A DNA stretch of 64,000 bases. Origin: Cucumis sativus (taxonomy: Eukaryota > Streptophyta > Magnoliopsida > Cucurbitales > Cucurbitaceae). Shown piece by piece: positions 38,001-49,972 of this stretch. Position 1 is the stretch's first letter. The number at the start of each line of letters is the position of its first letter. Under the pieces are notes generated by a model. It was not told the origin of the DNA. It saw nothing but the letters and a program-made list of their open reading frames with translations, and did no database searches. The stretch lies in contig NC_026658.2 in the NCBI RefSeq assembly GCF_000004075.3, positions 24,044,075 to 24,108,074 of the forward strand, given 5' to 3'. Position numbers and translations under genes: made by a program.

Positions 38001-38167
38001 TCAACTCCCGAGTACTTGATCTCTTCGATAATCGGCAGAATTTGTTGAATAGAATTGGCGATTTGAGCTGCCGTCGTTTTACAAAGGCAGGATTTGGTCG
38101 AAAGTTGTACCATCATTCTGAGAAGCTCAGTGGCTATCTCTCCAACAAAGAAATCTGTAACCGCCAT
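35015..38167 (-). CDS. ADR1: ADR1-type helper NLR (RPW8-like CC, NB-ARC, LRR)
   Basis: Intracellular immune receptor of the RNL class. By family these are helper NLRs acting with EDS1/PAD4-type modules downstream of sensor receptors. Exons on the minus strand: 37474-38167, 36791-37167, 36326-36681, 36029-36234 and 35015-35847; 821 aa, the usual ADR1 length. The RPW8-like N-terminus (1 to about 150) starts MAVTDFFVGEIATELLRMMV. NB-ARC landmarks: P-loop GISGIGGSGKTTL (208-220), kinase-2 LLVLDDVW (282-289), CKTLVVSRFKFP (304-315), CLPLALK (364-370) and QHD in place of MHD (491-493), which is characteristic of ADR1. C-terminal LRRs include LKCLSVTNCHNLSQLPTN and LEKIDMRECSLIRRLP, ending near FNLDWLKE. 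All nucleotide-binding motifs are intact, so the gene looks functional. A TATA-like TTTAAATAA lies about 60 bases upstream. Confidence 0.96.
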
Positions 38168-38789
38168 TTTTGGAGCTTCAAGAGAAAAGCTATGGCGGGG
38201 GAGGGAACTGAGGGACGTTGTTATTTAAACTTGCTTTCGGAAACTATTAATCGAATGGACGAAATTAACCTTTAAATGAACCACGGCCGTCAGCTCCCAA
38301 CCAAAATGGGTACTATCGTAATAATGCTGATAAATCAATTGAAATTCATCTAAACTATGAATCTTATAATGTTTATTGTTATAGTATAGTTACCTTAATT
38401 GAGTTAAACGAAAATTATAAAATACAACAATTTTATCTAAAATATTTAAATGTAGATTCTTATAAAAAAAAAAAAAAGAAAAATGATGGTTTCATTGAAA
38501 CATTAACTTAAGGGGCAAAAATGGAACAAGACTTCAAAAAATAACATACAAAAGTCATGTAGAAAACAATACACAAGGGTCATGCAAATGGCCGCCCAAC
38601 TAATAATAAAAAATGGTAAACACAACCAAAATTTAGATTTGAAGAACGAAGGAGATAGGGCGTATTTGAAATAAATTTTTAAATTAGAGCGTTGTCTATC
38701 ACTCAAATAAATCAGATAGAATGAGAGTTTTGGACGAGAGAGAAAATAGTAAAAAAAAAATATGTAACTTCTCTGTCGGTAAAATAAAT

Positions 38790-38930
38790 TATAATATATT
38801 TACAAATTATAACAAAATTTTGAATTGATACATATAATATGTATCAATGTCAATATTAATATAGCAAACAATATCTATTACTAATAAAATTCGAAAATTT
38901 TGCTATATATTATACATATTTTATTAAATT
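38790..38930. repeat. Dispersed AT-rich inverted repeat, copy 2
   Basis: AATATATTTACAAATTATAAC on one side and TTTTGCTATATATTATACAT on the other flank a centre with GATACATATAATATGTATC, itself a palindrome. It has the same layout as the other copies. Confidence 0.4.
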
Positions 38931-40488
38931 TTATAGTTTTGACAATTTTTGCTACTTATTAAAGGTTTGAAAAATAATAAAATTACGATGGAGAAGTTGA
39001 TAGGAAAAACGACCACCACCAATGGAGAGCATAAAACTCAGATTCGGTAGGTTTTTTTAAATATATATTTTGGGTTAAGTTTGGTTAACTTCGTTATTTT
39101 AGCAATGAAATAGTAGGAAAAATAAATAAATTGTTTTATTAATTTTGTTTTTCTAAAAAAATTGTTTCTTAGAAGACTTTGAGTCATTGCTTCATTATTA
39201 TTTATTTTGCCTTTTTTAGGTGATGATGAAGTAAATGACTGTGCGCCCTCGTCAACTTGCACATCATTATTGTTTGGATGTGTATGTAAATCAAATCAAG
39301 TAGGCGTTGGAGATAATAAAAGTTATAATAGCTTGTGTTGAAATAGAGTTATAATATGTACGTAAATCAAATGAGAAATCTTTTTGTTCGGGTCTATAAA
39401 ATGTAAATACTTTATTTATTTTTTTTCAGTTTCTTAACTTTATATGTTTTACTTTGACGGTATATATTTTGGTCATTTAAATTTTAATAATTTTGATTCT
39501 AATATGATAGTAATATTATTAACTTTCTTTAAAATTTTGAAAATTTGTTATTTTTCTTTATAAACTTTTGAATTTGTTCTATAAAAATATCATTTAGTTT
39601 TAAAGTTGTTTCAAATAAAAAGATAGAAATTGATTTGGAAGCCAATCTGGCATTAAATATCCATTGTCATGCTAATTTTCATAAATGATATTACGATCTC
39701 TTTATGCAAATTTTTATATAATTTTTTAATAAATCTAAATCTTTAAAGATACATATGGACAAAATTCTTCATGTTATTTTTCTTGTAGCGCAATTAAATT
39801 TGTAAAATATATTTTTAACTACGTATTTATATTAAAACAATGATTGATAGAGAATAGAAAGAGAGAAAATACATAAAAGGAGAGAGGAAGATGAGCAATT
39901 CGAAGAAGAAAGACACGAAGAAAATAGAGGAAATGAGAGAGGAGGAGTAAGGAATAGGGACATGGAATAAATTGAAGTGAGAAATAATGACATCAAATAA
40001 ATTGAAAAAGAAGTAGAATAGTCATAATCTTAATTTTAGGATTATGACAAAAAATGCAATGAAAAATAGATTCACTCGATCTCTCTCAGTCTCACTAATA
40101 TCGGTTGGTGTCACTCTCGCCATCTCCAGTTGTGTTGCATTCGTCCATCTCAAGTTTTTGGCCTCTTCGTTTCGCTCTTGCTCGCCAGTTTACAGAGATC
40201 GCATGGACTAAACCAAATATTTGGATGGGGAAGTTACGCTAAAAAAGAAGCAGATGAACGAACGAAATAATATAAATGAATGATTTGACATTTTAAACGT
40301 TTAAACTGGTTCATCTTATAACATTTTCCCCCCACATTCTTGACAGGTTTGAAATTGTACATACTTTAAATTATACACAAATAGCGCCATGTTTATTTTG
40401 TACAAATTAAAATTTTGAAAAGATGTTTGATAATATTTAAGTACTATTCTCTCAAATAAATCATATATTAATTTTATACATTTATTTT

Positions 40489-40640
40489 CAAATATAACAA
40501 AAACGAACCAAAATATTTATAAATATAGCAACATATTAGCGATAGTTGTTTTGATACATACTAATAGATATCAATATAAATTACTATACGTCATTGATAG
40601 ATTATAAAATATTGTTATATTTGTAAATATTTTCAATAGT
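40489..40640. repeat. Dispersed AT-rich inverted repeat, copy 3
   Basis: The left arm AAAATATTTATAAATATAGC and right arm GTTATATTTGTAAATATTTT are near-perfect inverted repeats. They enclose GCGATAGTTG, ATAGATATC and TCATTGATAGATT words. This is the clearest copy in the window and about 130 bp long. Confidence 0.55.
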
Positions 40641-42280
40641 TTTATAATTTAAAACAACGCTCTTAAATCTAAACTTCTAGGTTATTTCAAATATATTTTA
40701 CAGATACTAGTTCATTAAAATTATTATGATGTGTGGAACGTTTCTCCTAAATAGTAAAACAATACGTAGAAAAATAAATAAATATCTAATAAAATAGTAT
40801 TTCTATTTTCATGTTTTAGATATATAATTTTGATAATATACTTATACCACGACTAATTGTAATTTATTCTACACACGGACTATTAGATTGAATACAAAGT
40901 ACTAAATTAATTTACATATACAATGTTGAAAAAACATGGTTGTTATTCGTAAATTACATGACAATTTTCAAATATAACAAAATGAAAAAAATATAAAATA
41001 TTCTCAAATATTATCGTTCATTTATCACAAATATAAATTATATTATTTTGCTATATATATTTTTTAAAGTTAGATTTAAAATACATTCACAAGTAAAATA
41101 GAAAGGCATCTTATTTTTTGAAAAGTTGAGAATAACCAAAAGGCATAAAGCAACATTAAAATAGTCTACCAAACAACGCGTAATGATTTTCTTTCTATGT
41201 CCATAAGTGGGGATTGGATAATTAAATAGCGTTCAACCATTTTCTCATTGAGACCTTTAAAAGTAGTCTAAAACACAATTAATCTTTTATTCAAAAACTC
41301 CTTATCTATCTACTTTTTCGATCGTCGTTACAAATATGTTGTTCAAAGATTAGTCGTGCATTTTTCTTATCTTTTGCATCATTCCAATTACCTCCTCTAC
41401 AAAATGGTTTCGGTAGCAGAAGAATTGCCCAACACAAAATAACATACGGATTGATTCGATTTCTTACGGTCTTATTTGATAAATTTTTTCTCTCTTTAAA
41501 TTAAACTTAAAATACTGACACGAACTCAACCTGTAAATCTATTATTTTATTATCTACTTTCCATCCGGGTTTTTTTTATTATTATTATTATAGCGGATCT
41601 TTGAAATCTTAAAAACAAAGATGGTTTTAGAAAACTTGTTTATGTTTTTTTTTTTTTTAAAGTATGGCTTATAATTCAACTCTTATACTTAAGATAAATG
41701 AAAATTACTATACAAACGTTGGAAAGTAACATGTTTGATTTTTAAAAAATGAAAACAACAAATTAAATAATTATCAAACGGATTCTAAAAGATCTGATTA
41801 TGTATTCAAATGGCTATCTTTTTTCTTCAAACTTTCACTTAGATTAATATAGCTCTCTTTAAGATCCTACTACCTTCTAAATGAATCAATGAAATTTCAA
41901 TGATTTAAGGTTGAACTCGGTTTTTTTAATAAATAAATAAATACTTTTTGAAATATCTAGTAATAATATATAACAAATAGATTCTATGTGATAAAATAGT
42001 TTTAAGGATTAAATTGGTTTTAACTTTAAAGTCTAAAGATTTAAAATTTAATTGCTTAGAAAAAAATAAAATATAAGGATTGTTTCTATTTAAAAAATGT
42101 AAAATATAATAAAAAAAATTAAAAGATGATAGATATTGGTGTCAATAATATTCTTACTATATTTTATAAATAGTTTTAGTATTAACTCTTCAAATTTAAA
42201 TTAATATGTTTAATATACTTATAAAATGTTTTAGGGTAAATAATGAAAAAACAAAAAAGATTGTTGCACATTTTATTTTG

Positions 42281-42455
42281 TATATAACAACATTTAAAAA
42301 AATTACAAATATAACAAAATTTGTCCAATTCTATCAATGATATTCACTAATAAACCATGTTATAAAAATTGGTCTATCACCGATAGATCATACAAGTCTA
42401 TCAATGATAGTTTTTCTATATTTGTAATTTTTTAAAAAATGTTGCTATATCTTTA
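42281..42455. repeat. Dispersed AT-rich inverted repeat, copy 4
   Basis: AAATTACAAATATAACAAAA on the left and TATATTTGTAATTTTTTAAA on the right enclose three TCTATCA(A/C)(T/C)GATA words, one of them in TCTATCAATGATAG. The arms are inverted repeats. Confidence 0.55.
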
Positions 42456-42961
42456 ATTATTATGGATGAAATTGTCATGTAATACCGGATGAGTTGGCTA
42501 GAGTTCACTCGTGGGCCAAAAGATAATTGGGCTTGAAAGTTATAGGACCATAAACAGCCCAAACAGAGAGCCCAATCTCATGCGTCGTTTCCCATTTCTC
42601 CACTTCGTGTCAGACCATCGTCAAAATTGTGTTGGTGACATTTGAAGAATATTTGGAGCCAAATTTCAGTCACACTGAGCACAAACTCAAGCATTCGAAA
42701 GTGAAGAAACAGATAGCATATACCACTTTCACTTTCAATCAACACTATATGGAGATCGAACTCCCATGCAATTAATTAGGTAAGCCCTAATTTCTTGTGT
42801 GTATGTACTAAATCTTCTGCACGAGGCTTTCTCTACATACTGCTGCATGTTTTTCCAGGGAATTGTGGCAGCTATCTGTTACAATTTTAGTGTGTTATGA
42901 TCGTTGGGGTGTAGTTGGAGATATCTCTGATTTTCTGAATTTGTAATTAGTGTTCTTTCAG

Positions 42962-45900
42962 ATGGAGCAAAGGAAGAGTAAAAGTTTGATTGACTGCACT
43001 AGCGATATATTCGCTAATGGGATTCATTTTGCAGCGCCAATTTCCTCCTTGAGGACGAGTGAGCTTGATCTGGTGTGTGTTGGGTTTTTTATATTTTGTA
43101 TCACACGTCTGTAGATTTTTCCGCGGGTTTAGTTTTAGCTATGAATTTTTTTCTCTTTATGTAGGTGCGCGGTGTATTACAAATGTTGCAAGGATTTTCC
43201 GGTTCACTTTTTAGTTGGGATTGCAGTGGGAAGAAATTTTGTGTGAAAAGTGGGATATATGTTTCTCACCTCTCCCGATCTAGCCTTCTTGCCATTCTCA
43301 ATCAATTTATGTATGCAGCGACTTGTCTTCAGTTGACACAGCTCGTATTGCAAGAAGTTAATACAGCTGCAAAGTCAGCTCCTCCTACTTTAAGGGCGTT
43401 TGTTACGTCTGTTTCTTCCTGGCTGAAGGTATGTGTATGGTGGTGGTAGTTTGTCATTGTTGTTGTTTCCCTTTGCTCCCCGAGCTAGAAGCCTTAGTTG
43501 ATATCAATTTTGGCGTAGTATGGATATGCCACTAAGAATAATTGTTTTTGGGCAGAGGCTGCGTGATATAGCATTGAAGGAGGAGATTAAACTTAATGAT
43601 GCTGGCTCTGGAACCACTCCTACTTTAATGGGTTTAGCTGGCTCTTTATCGAGGTTTTATTTTGTTTAAAAAAATGTGGTCTATATAATGATTAATGAAC
43701 TTGGTGAATTTCTTCAGGTTGAGAAATGGTGTTGCTGGACACCCATTTTCTTGCATGCTCATTTTGCTAGATTTTCAATTAGAAAAAAATGATTTTATCA
43801 GCCATTTTGCCCTAAAGTAAACATCCCTAATAATTGGTATAGGATTGCTATCATCCTACTTCTGTTCCAAAACCCAATCTTTATTGGACATACGCTCTTT
43901 GGTGATGCTCTCTTTTATCCTATTTAAACCTATCTTTTTTACATCTGCATCGGCACTTCCTGACGATGACTTATTTGAAATCAGTCTTTGTTCAGGTGCT
44001 GAATATTTATTACAAATTATCCACAAAGCCATTCCCAAAGTATTCTTTGAATCCAGTGCTGCAATTACCCCTGCTGATTTGGCAGTTCATGTGCTTGACA
44101 ACCTTTACAAGAAGCTTGACGAAGTATGCTTGATACAAAATGGTCAGGTTGAGAGAACTGTTGTTGTATGCATCACTTTGAGTTTTTTTTTTTTTTTTTA
44201 AATTGTTCTTATTCATACTGTCTGGGTTAAAAAAATTTAATTCTTGCAGGAAGAAACTTACCAAATGCTGCTTCATATATTTGTTGGAAGTTTATTGCCT
44301 TATATTGAGGAACTTGATTCCTGGGTTTTTGAAGGAATACTTGATGATCCTTTTGAAGAGGTAACTTTCTTGGGATTTCTTTGTACGATTGTTTATACTT
44401 TTGCATCTTAATTGGTACATCCTCCACTCAGACTTACAGATTCACTGTTGTGGAATTTTCCATGCCATTTGCTTGGCAATCTTGGATTTTTTAGTTAGAG
44501 TATGGTGTATACATTCTTTAAGATTTTTTTTTTTGTGTGCGCTCGCGTGTGCACATGTGTCTGATTGATTTGTTAATATGTGGTGGCCACCTGGTTTTTA
44601 GTTTATTCTACGCAAGAGTGCTTTCTTTATTCTGTTGTGGATTTTTTTCTTTCCGTAGCGTTTAGCAATGGTACGTGTGAATTTTGTATGCCTTTTCACA
44701 CATTTTTTTCCCTCCAGTTGTTCTTCTATGCTAATGAAGCAGTCTCAGTTGATGAACACGATTTTTGGGAAAAGAGTTATTCTTTAAGATCACTGAGGTT
44801 GGATGGCGAGGTCAATTTATCAATAAAAAAGGAAACAAGTGAAAGAAAATCCATTTCTTTGTCTCATTTGCTGAAGGGAAAAGACCAGTACACTGGAGGC
44901 TCAATAGCATGCCCCCTGTTTATGAAGGACATAGCTAAGTCAATAGTTGCTGCTGGAAAGTCTTTGCAGCTCATTCGTCATGTTTGTGAAACATCTCCCG
45001 CGTCAGAAAAACAAAATGGTGAAGAGTTTACTGCTAGTGGTGATTTTGGAGGAAGTTTGGCGAGGCTATCTTTGTCGGAGCTTTTCTGTGTGTCATTGGC
45101 AGGTTTAATTGGTGATGGTGATCACATATCTAGGTACTTCTGGAAACATGACCAATATAATCTTGAGACAGTTTCCTCCTTCAAGACCCGCACAAACTGT
45201 TCTGAAGTAGAAAATGGCATTGATGGGTCAACATGCAAAGGGAAACATTGGTTTAGTTTACTGGTAGATGCATTGGCGCAGAAAGGAAGTGTCAGTTTGA
45301 AGTCTGGACACAAGGATGTGAATAAGCCCGTTGGTAAAGGAGAAAATTATATGACACTTGATATAAAAAATTGTTTATGCTCTTTGGAATCATTCCACCC
45401 TGAAAATCCAGTTATGACAGTGTGCACTGCAATCCTGAAAGATAACATAAATGATTGGAAAAGATTGAACCTCTCTAGATGTTACAACTTGCCCCCATTA
45501 AACGATGAGAGTTTATTTAAGGCAATAATAGGTGATGAGGACACACCCTTTTCTGAAACAAAAGGGACAGATTTTACTTTTGGTTTTCAGTTTGATAAAT
45601 CCAAACATGTTCATTTGCAAAAAGAAGCAAAGCTGATTGAAACATTGCTTCCTTTTCCCACACTTCTCCCTGCATTTCAGGTATTCTCTTTTTGTAATTT
45701 AATGATGCTCTGGAGCTTGTAGCTGTTTTGGCTTGGTTTCTTTCAATATTAATTCCATTATTGGCACAGGATGATCTCCATATTTCAGATCTCTTGCCCT
45801 TCCAGAAGAATAGCACTCTTCCTTCAAGGTTTCTAAGCTGGATGCAAAATATCATGCCAAGGACAATGCCACTTACGATGGTCATTATGGAAGAATGCCT

Positions 45901-48367
45901 TGTTGTATATCTGAGACAGCAGGTAGATCTTTGAATCTCTTATACTGAACTATAGATTTATAGTGTGTGTGTGGTTGATATTTAGATATTATATATTAAA
46001 CATAACTTCTGTAGGTGGATTACATTGGCAAACACGTTTTATCAAAGTTGATGAATGAATGGAGATTGATGGATGAGCTAGCTGTCTTACGTGCTATTTA
46101 TTTGCTAGGATCAGGTATTTGTTAAGCTTTCTACTATATGATCCTGATTTAATTTTGCCAGTTTGTTTGCATATCGTTGGTAATGTCTTCATATTTTCAG
46201 GGGATCTGCTGCAGCACTTTTTGACTGTAATTTTCAATAAACTGGACAAGGGAGAAACGTGGGATGATGATTTTGAGTTGAATACTATATTACAGGTGCA
46301 CTCTTGTCTTTATTTTTCCAAATATCATTATTTATGCTTTCCAAAATTTTCACTCTCCAGTTGTGGGCCATCTTGTTTGCATAATCTAAAACTACCAAAT
46401 AGCATTCTCATGGTTAGGATAAGTAACAGTAAAAATGCAACCTGATGTTTCTGAGGTATGAACTAGAGCAGTAAAAGCCTTTATCTTAACGTTGTGGAGT
46501 CCTAGATTACCAATTTTAGTGGTTTCTTTCTTTGAGTGTAATATCTTCCATACACGCCAGTGGTTTGTATAAGTTGAAGATAAGTCTGTATGTGGTTGCA
46601 GGAATCTATAAGAAACTCTGCCGATGGTATGCTATTAAGTGCTCCTGAATCTCTGGTGGTGTCTATTGTCAAAACTAATTCTTTGGATGGCGACGAGCAA
46701 TCTAATTTAGCGAAACTACCCTCAACCCCACATAAAAGCTCTTCACCTTTCTTTGGAATGGATGGACTTGATTCACTTAAATTTACATACAAGGTTTTCC
46801 CGTGAAGTATTTTCAATTTATTTGTATGCCTTCTCTATTACTCACGGATTGCATTTAATATGTTTGAATTGAATTTTGCTGTTTAGGTATCTTGGCCACT
46901 TGAGCTTATTGCCAACACTGAGGCAATTAAAAAGTATAACCAGGTCATTCTTCTTAACTTCCATTTAATCCACACATAAATTTGTACCTTTTCAGGTTTC
47001 TTTATGTTGTTAATTGTACGTTTCATTTTATATAGGTGACAGGGTTTTTGTTAAAGGTTAAGCGTGCCAAGTTTGTGCTTGACAAAACTAGGCGTTGGAT
47101 GTGGAAGGTTCTGCCCTATATTTCAACCTTTGTTTGATTCACGCTATCTTCTTTTGTGGAGGGTTCATGTTCAATCATGATGAGTACATTTCAAATGTGT
47201 CTAATTTTGGTAGCTATTATCTCTCAGGGTAAAGGAACTCCTAAAAATAATAGTAAGCGCCACTGGCTGGTGGAGCAGAAACTCCTTCATTTTGTGGATG
47301 CCTTTCACCAATATGTCATGGACAGAGTAAGGATTTCACCTTGCTTAAAAGTACTTACACCTACATGTCACTCTTTCTGATCCTTGGAATCTTTGGAAGC
47401 ATTGGCTGCAGCACATTGCACTGTGATGCAATCTGGCACGCCAAACTAAAAAATTTCTCCATTGAATCATAGTTCTTCACTTTGATTGATTTACCTTTAT
47501 AATTATATTTCAATTTATTCTTCTCCCTTTATTTTTTCAATTCAATTTGAGGCTGAATAAATAAAAGTCTATGGTTTCATTCTTATTACATATGTTTGTT
47601 GTAAACCTTCTGATTGATCAAATAATCCCACGTCCTAAATTTTAACCAAGATTCTTTATGCAGGTCTATCATAGTGCCTGGCGTGAACTCTGTGAAGGTA
47701 TGGCTTCTGCACAATCTTTGGACGGAGTTATTGAAGTGCATGAAGCATACTTGCTGACGATTCATAGACAGTGCTTTGTGGTTCCAGATAAGCTGGTCGG
47801 TATTTTACTCTACATTTCTTCTTTTGTACTATGCTGCCTCTTCACGACAAATTGTTGAAAAGATTTATTTGAATCAGTGGGCTCTTATTGCTAGCCGAAT
47901 CAATGTTATTCTTGGGTTGGCCCTAGATTTTTACTCCGTGCAGCAGACATTGAGTAGTGGTGGAGCAGTTTCTGCAATTAAGCTTCGGTGTGAAATGGAG
48001 GTCGATCGTATAGAGAAACAATTTGATGACTGCATTGCTTTCCTTCTCAGAGTGAGTTTATGCTCTCTCTTTTCTCTCATCACCATTGAAATGTTAAAAA
48101 AATCCATCAAAGCCAAAAGGCATGGTGTCTATATTTGTGTTACACACAAATATGTTAGGTGGTCATATTTAATATGCAAGTATCATGAACATGCAGGTCC
48201 TGTCATTCAAGCTAAACGTGGGGCACTTCCCTCACTTGGCAGATCTGGTTACAAGAATAAACTATAGCTACTTTTACATGTCTGATAGCGGGAACTTGAG
48301 AACTGCCCCAAGCTCTGAAACCGTTTCTTCCAGACTTGGGAAAACATTTATGGGAAGAACAGATTAA
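42962..48367 (+). CDS. GCP5: Gamma-tubulin complex component 5
   Basis: Subunit of the gamma-tubulin ring complex that nucleates microtubules. Spc97/Spc98 family, cytosol and microtubule-organising sites. Sixteen coding exons: 42962-43072, 43165-43428, 43556-43653, 43985-44147, 44250-44360, 44718-45680, 45770-45922, 46015-46114, 46201-46295, 46602-46793, 46887-46943, 47036-47107, 47228-47326, 47664-47795, 47878-48051 and 48197-48367; 984 aa. GRIP1 landmark: SLLPYIEELDSWVFEG (226-241) followed by DDPFEELFFYAN. GRIP2 landmark: VSWPLELIANTEAIKKYNQ (751-769) followed by VTGFLLKVKRAKF. Exon 6 (963 bp) encodes a long variable middle region typical of GCP5. The end of exon 4 was set at NGQ (GTTGAG donor) because it gives the best fit to other plant GCP5 proteins; the alternative GTATGC donor adds five residues in frame. 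Confidence 0.95.
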
Positions 48368-49972
48368 CTTTTATCCATCTTTTTGGTATTTCCTCTCAAG
48401 GCTAGTTAATCCAAGTGCTTTGAGTTCATTGTTGGAATTAGTTGATGTTTCTAGTAAATCAGCATAACCTTCTGTTTTCTGATGGGATCGTCGTGTCAAG
48501 TATTTCTGTCAAAACACCTGGACGCCTTCACTGCAAATTGCTTCATGGTCAGCTCTTTGAAGTCACCACGTTCTGCAGAGTTTTTTTCTTAACCTGTTCA
48601 CTCCTTTGGCATCTCAACATGGGCAGATCACTTTTCCATGAAGGCTGGCGTAACAATGTACAAAATTTAACCTAGTTTGAAGTGTTTGTTTTAGTCTCGA
48701 TGACTTGGCCATGGAGTAAGAGATTCCTCTTCCATAATCTAACAAAAGCAAGTTGCAGTGTATCTCATCTTCAAGATCTCTTATTACTTGGTGAAATTTA
48801 GAATGGGCTGTATGTAACTTCCTTTAGTGCCCAGAATTTTCATAGCAAATCTTGCATTGTTCAACCTATGAAACATCCGGATGAAGCCTGGGAACATGCT
48901 TCCTTGACCTTTAACCTTTTCCTTTTTCCTCTAGCGATAACTTGTGAATTACATGTTCTTCTAGAGCCTTTTACAATCCAACTTTTTTTTTTGGCCACTT
49001 GTAATTTTGTAAAGCAAACGAGTATTGGAAATTTCCAGCAGGCCATTCTGGAAGTTGTTTATTTTTTACTATGGAAATTTGAATGTTCTATTTTAAAAGA
49101 TTACGCTTTGTCTATCATTTTGGTTCCTTTATTTTTGGAGTCGATCATTTGTACTTCTAATTTTAAACAAGTCGCCCCTTGTGCTTTTCTTATATAGGGA
49201 TGACTTATTTGTTTACTGCCATTGCAAATTTAACGTAGCATGCACCAAAATTATACTTCATTGGACAACCTAAATTAAAAATGTCAACCTTTTCACTTAT
49301 AACTATGGCATGGCCCATGAATTGTACTCTCTTTTAAATATATTGCATCAAATCAAATTTAAAATATGCAAATGTTTTCTTAAGAATGTCAATAGAATTG
49401 AATGGAATTAGGGGTTTGACAAAGTTGTTTGATTTATTAATTGATTTTTTTCCTCAAAGAGCAATTCATCACACAAACAAACGTAGAAGTGAATTTAGGG
49501 TCACTTGCATAAATCATATTTAAGTAAAAACTAATAGAATATATAGTTTAGTATAAAACAATTGCATATATAAAACTCAATTTTGAGTGTTATTTCTTGA
49601 ATTTATCAATTTAAAAATTTATCACTAATAGATGCTATCATTTGATGCAACTATCAATTGTTATCATCTATAGGTGCTATCAATGCATACTTTTTATCAG
49701 ATATGTTTTCTGATTTTTTTAGAAATGTGGATGGCTATCATTTGCAGGTTGAGTTCAAAATTTGTTTGGACCAACAGTATTGGGCTTTTACATCATGAAA
49801 TTCAATGGGCCAGATACTGGGCCTGGGTCTATGATTCTTCTTACAACCTGTTTGTATTTCCTTTAAAAAGCGCTTCCCTTCATATTTTCCCGCTATCTTC
49901 CCTCGCTTTCTGTTTTCTCCGGCTTTCCCCTCGAGTGAATGCACGGAAGGAAGAAGCGGAGCAGCCATTAAG
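48368..49972. other. GCP5 3' region and spacer before CTC1
   Basis: The first about 600 bases have gene-like composition and are probably the GCP5 3' UTR. From about 49200 the sequence is AT-rich. GATGCTATCA and GGTGCTATCA words recur at 49632-49685. The CTC1 leader probably starts after about 49780. No other gene seen. Confidence 0.5.

Larger units (their letters stand above)
38168..42961. other. AT-rich spacer between divergent NLR and GCP5 genes
   Basis: About 4.8 kb without a supported gene. It carries the densest set of dispersed inverted-repeat copies in the window (38790, 40489, 40968 and 42281). The last about 300 bases (42650-42961) look like the GCP5 promoter and leader. A probable leader intron runs from the GT at 42780-42781 to the AG at 42960-42961, directly before the start codon. 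Confidence 0.55.

Noticed and set aside
47776..48267. 163-codon frame crossing GCP5 exon 15 borders
   Set aside because: It only reads through introns in the exon 15 frame. The spliced model keeps phase and matches GCP5 better.
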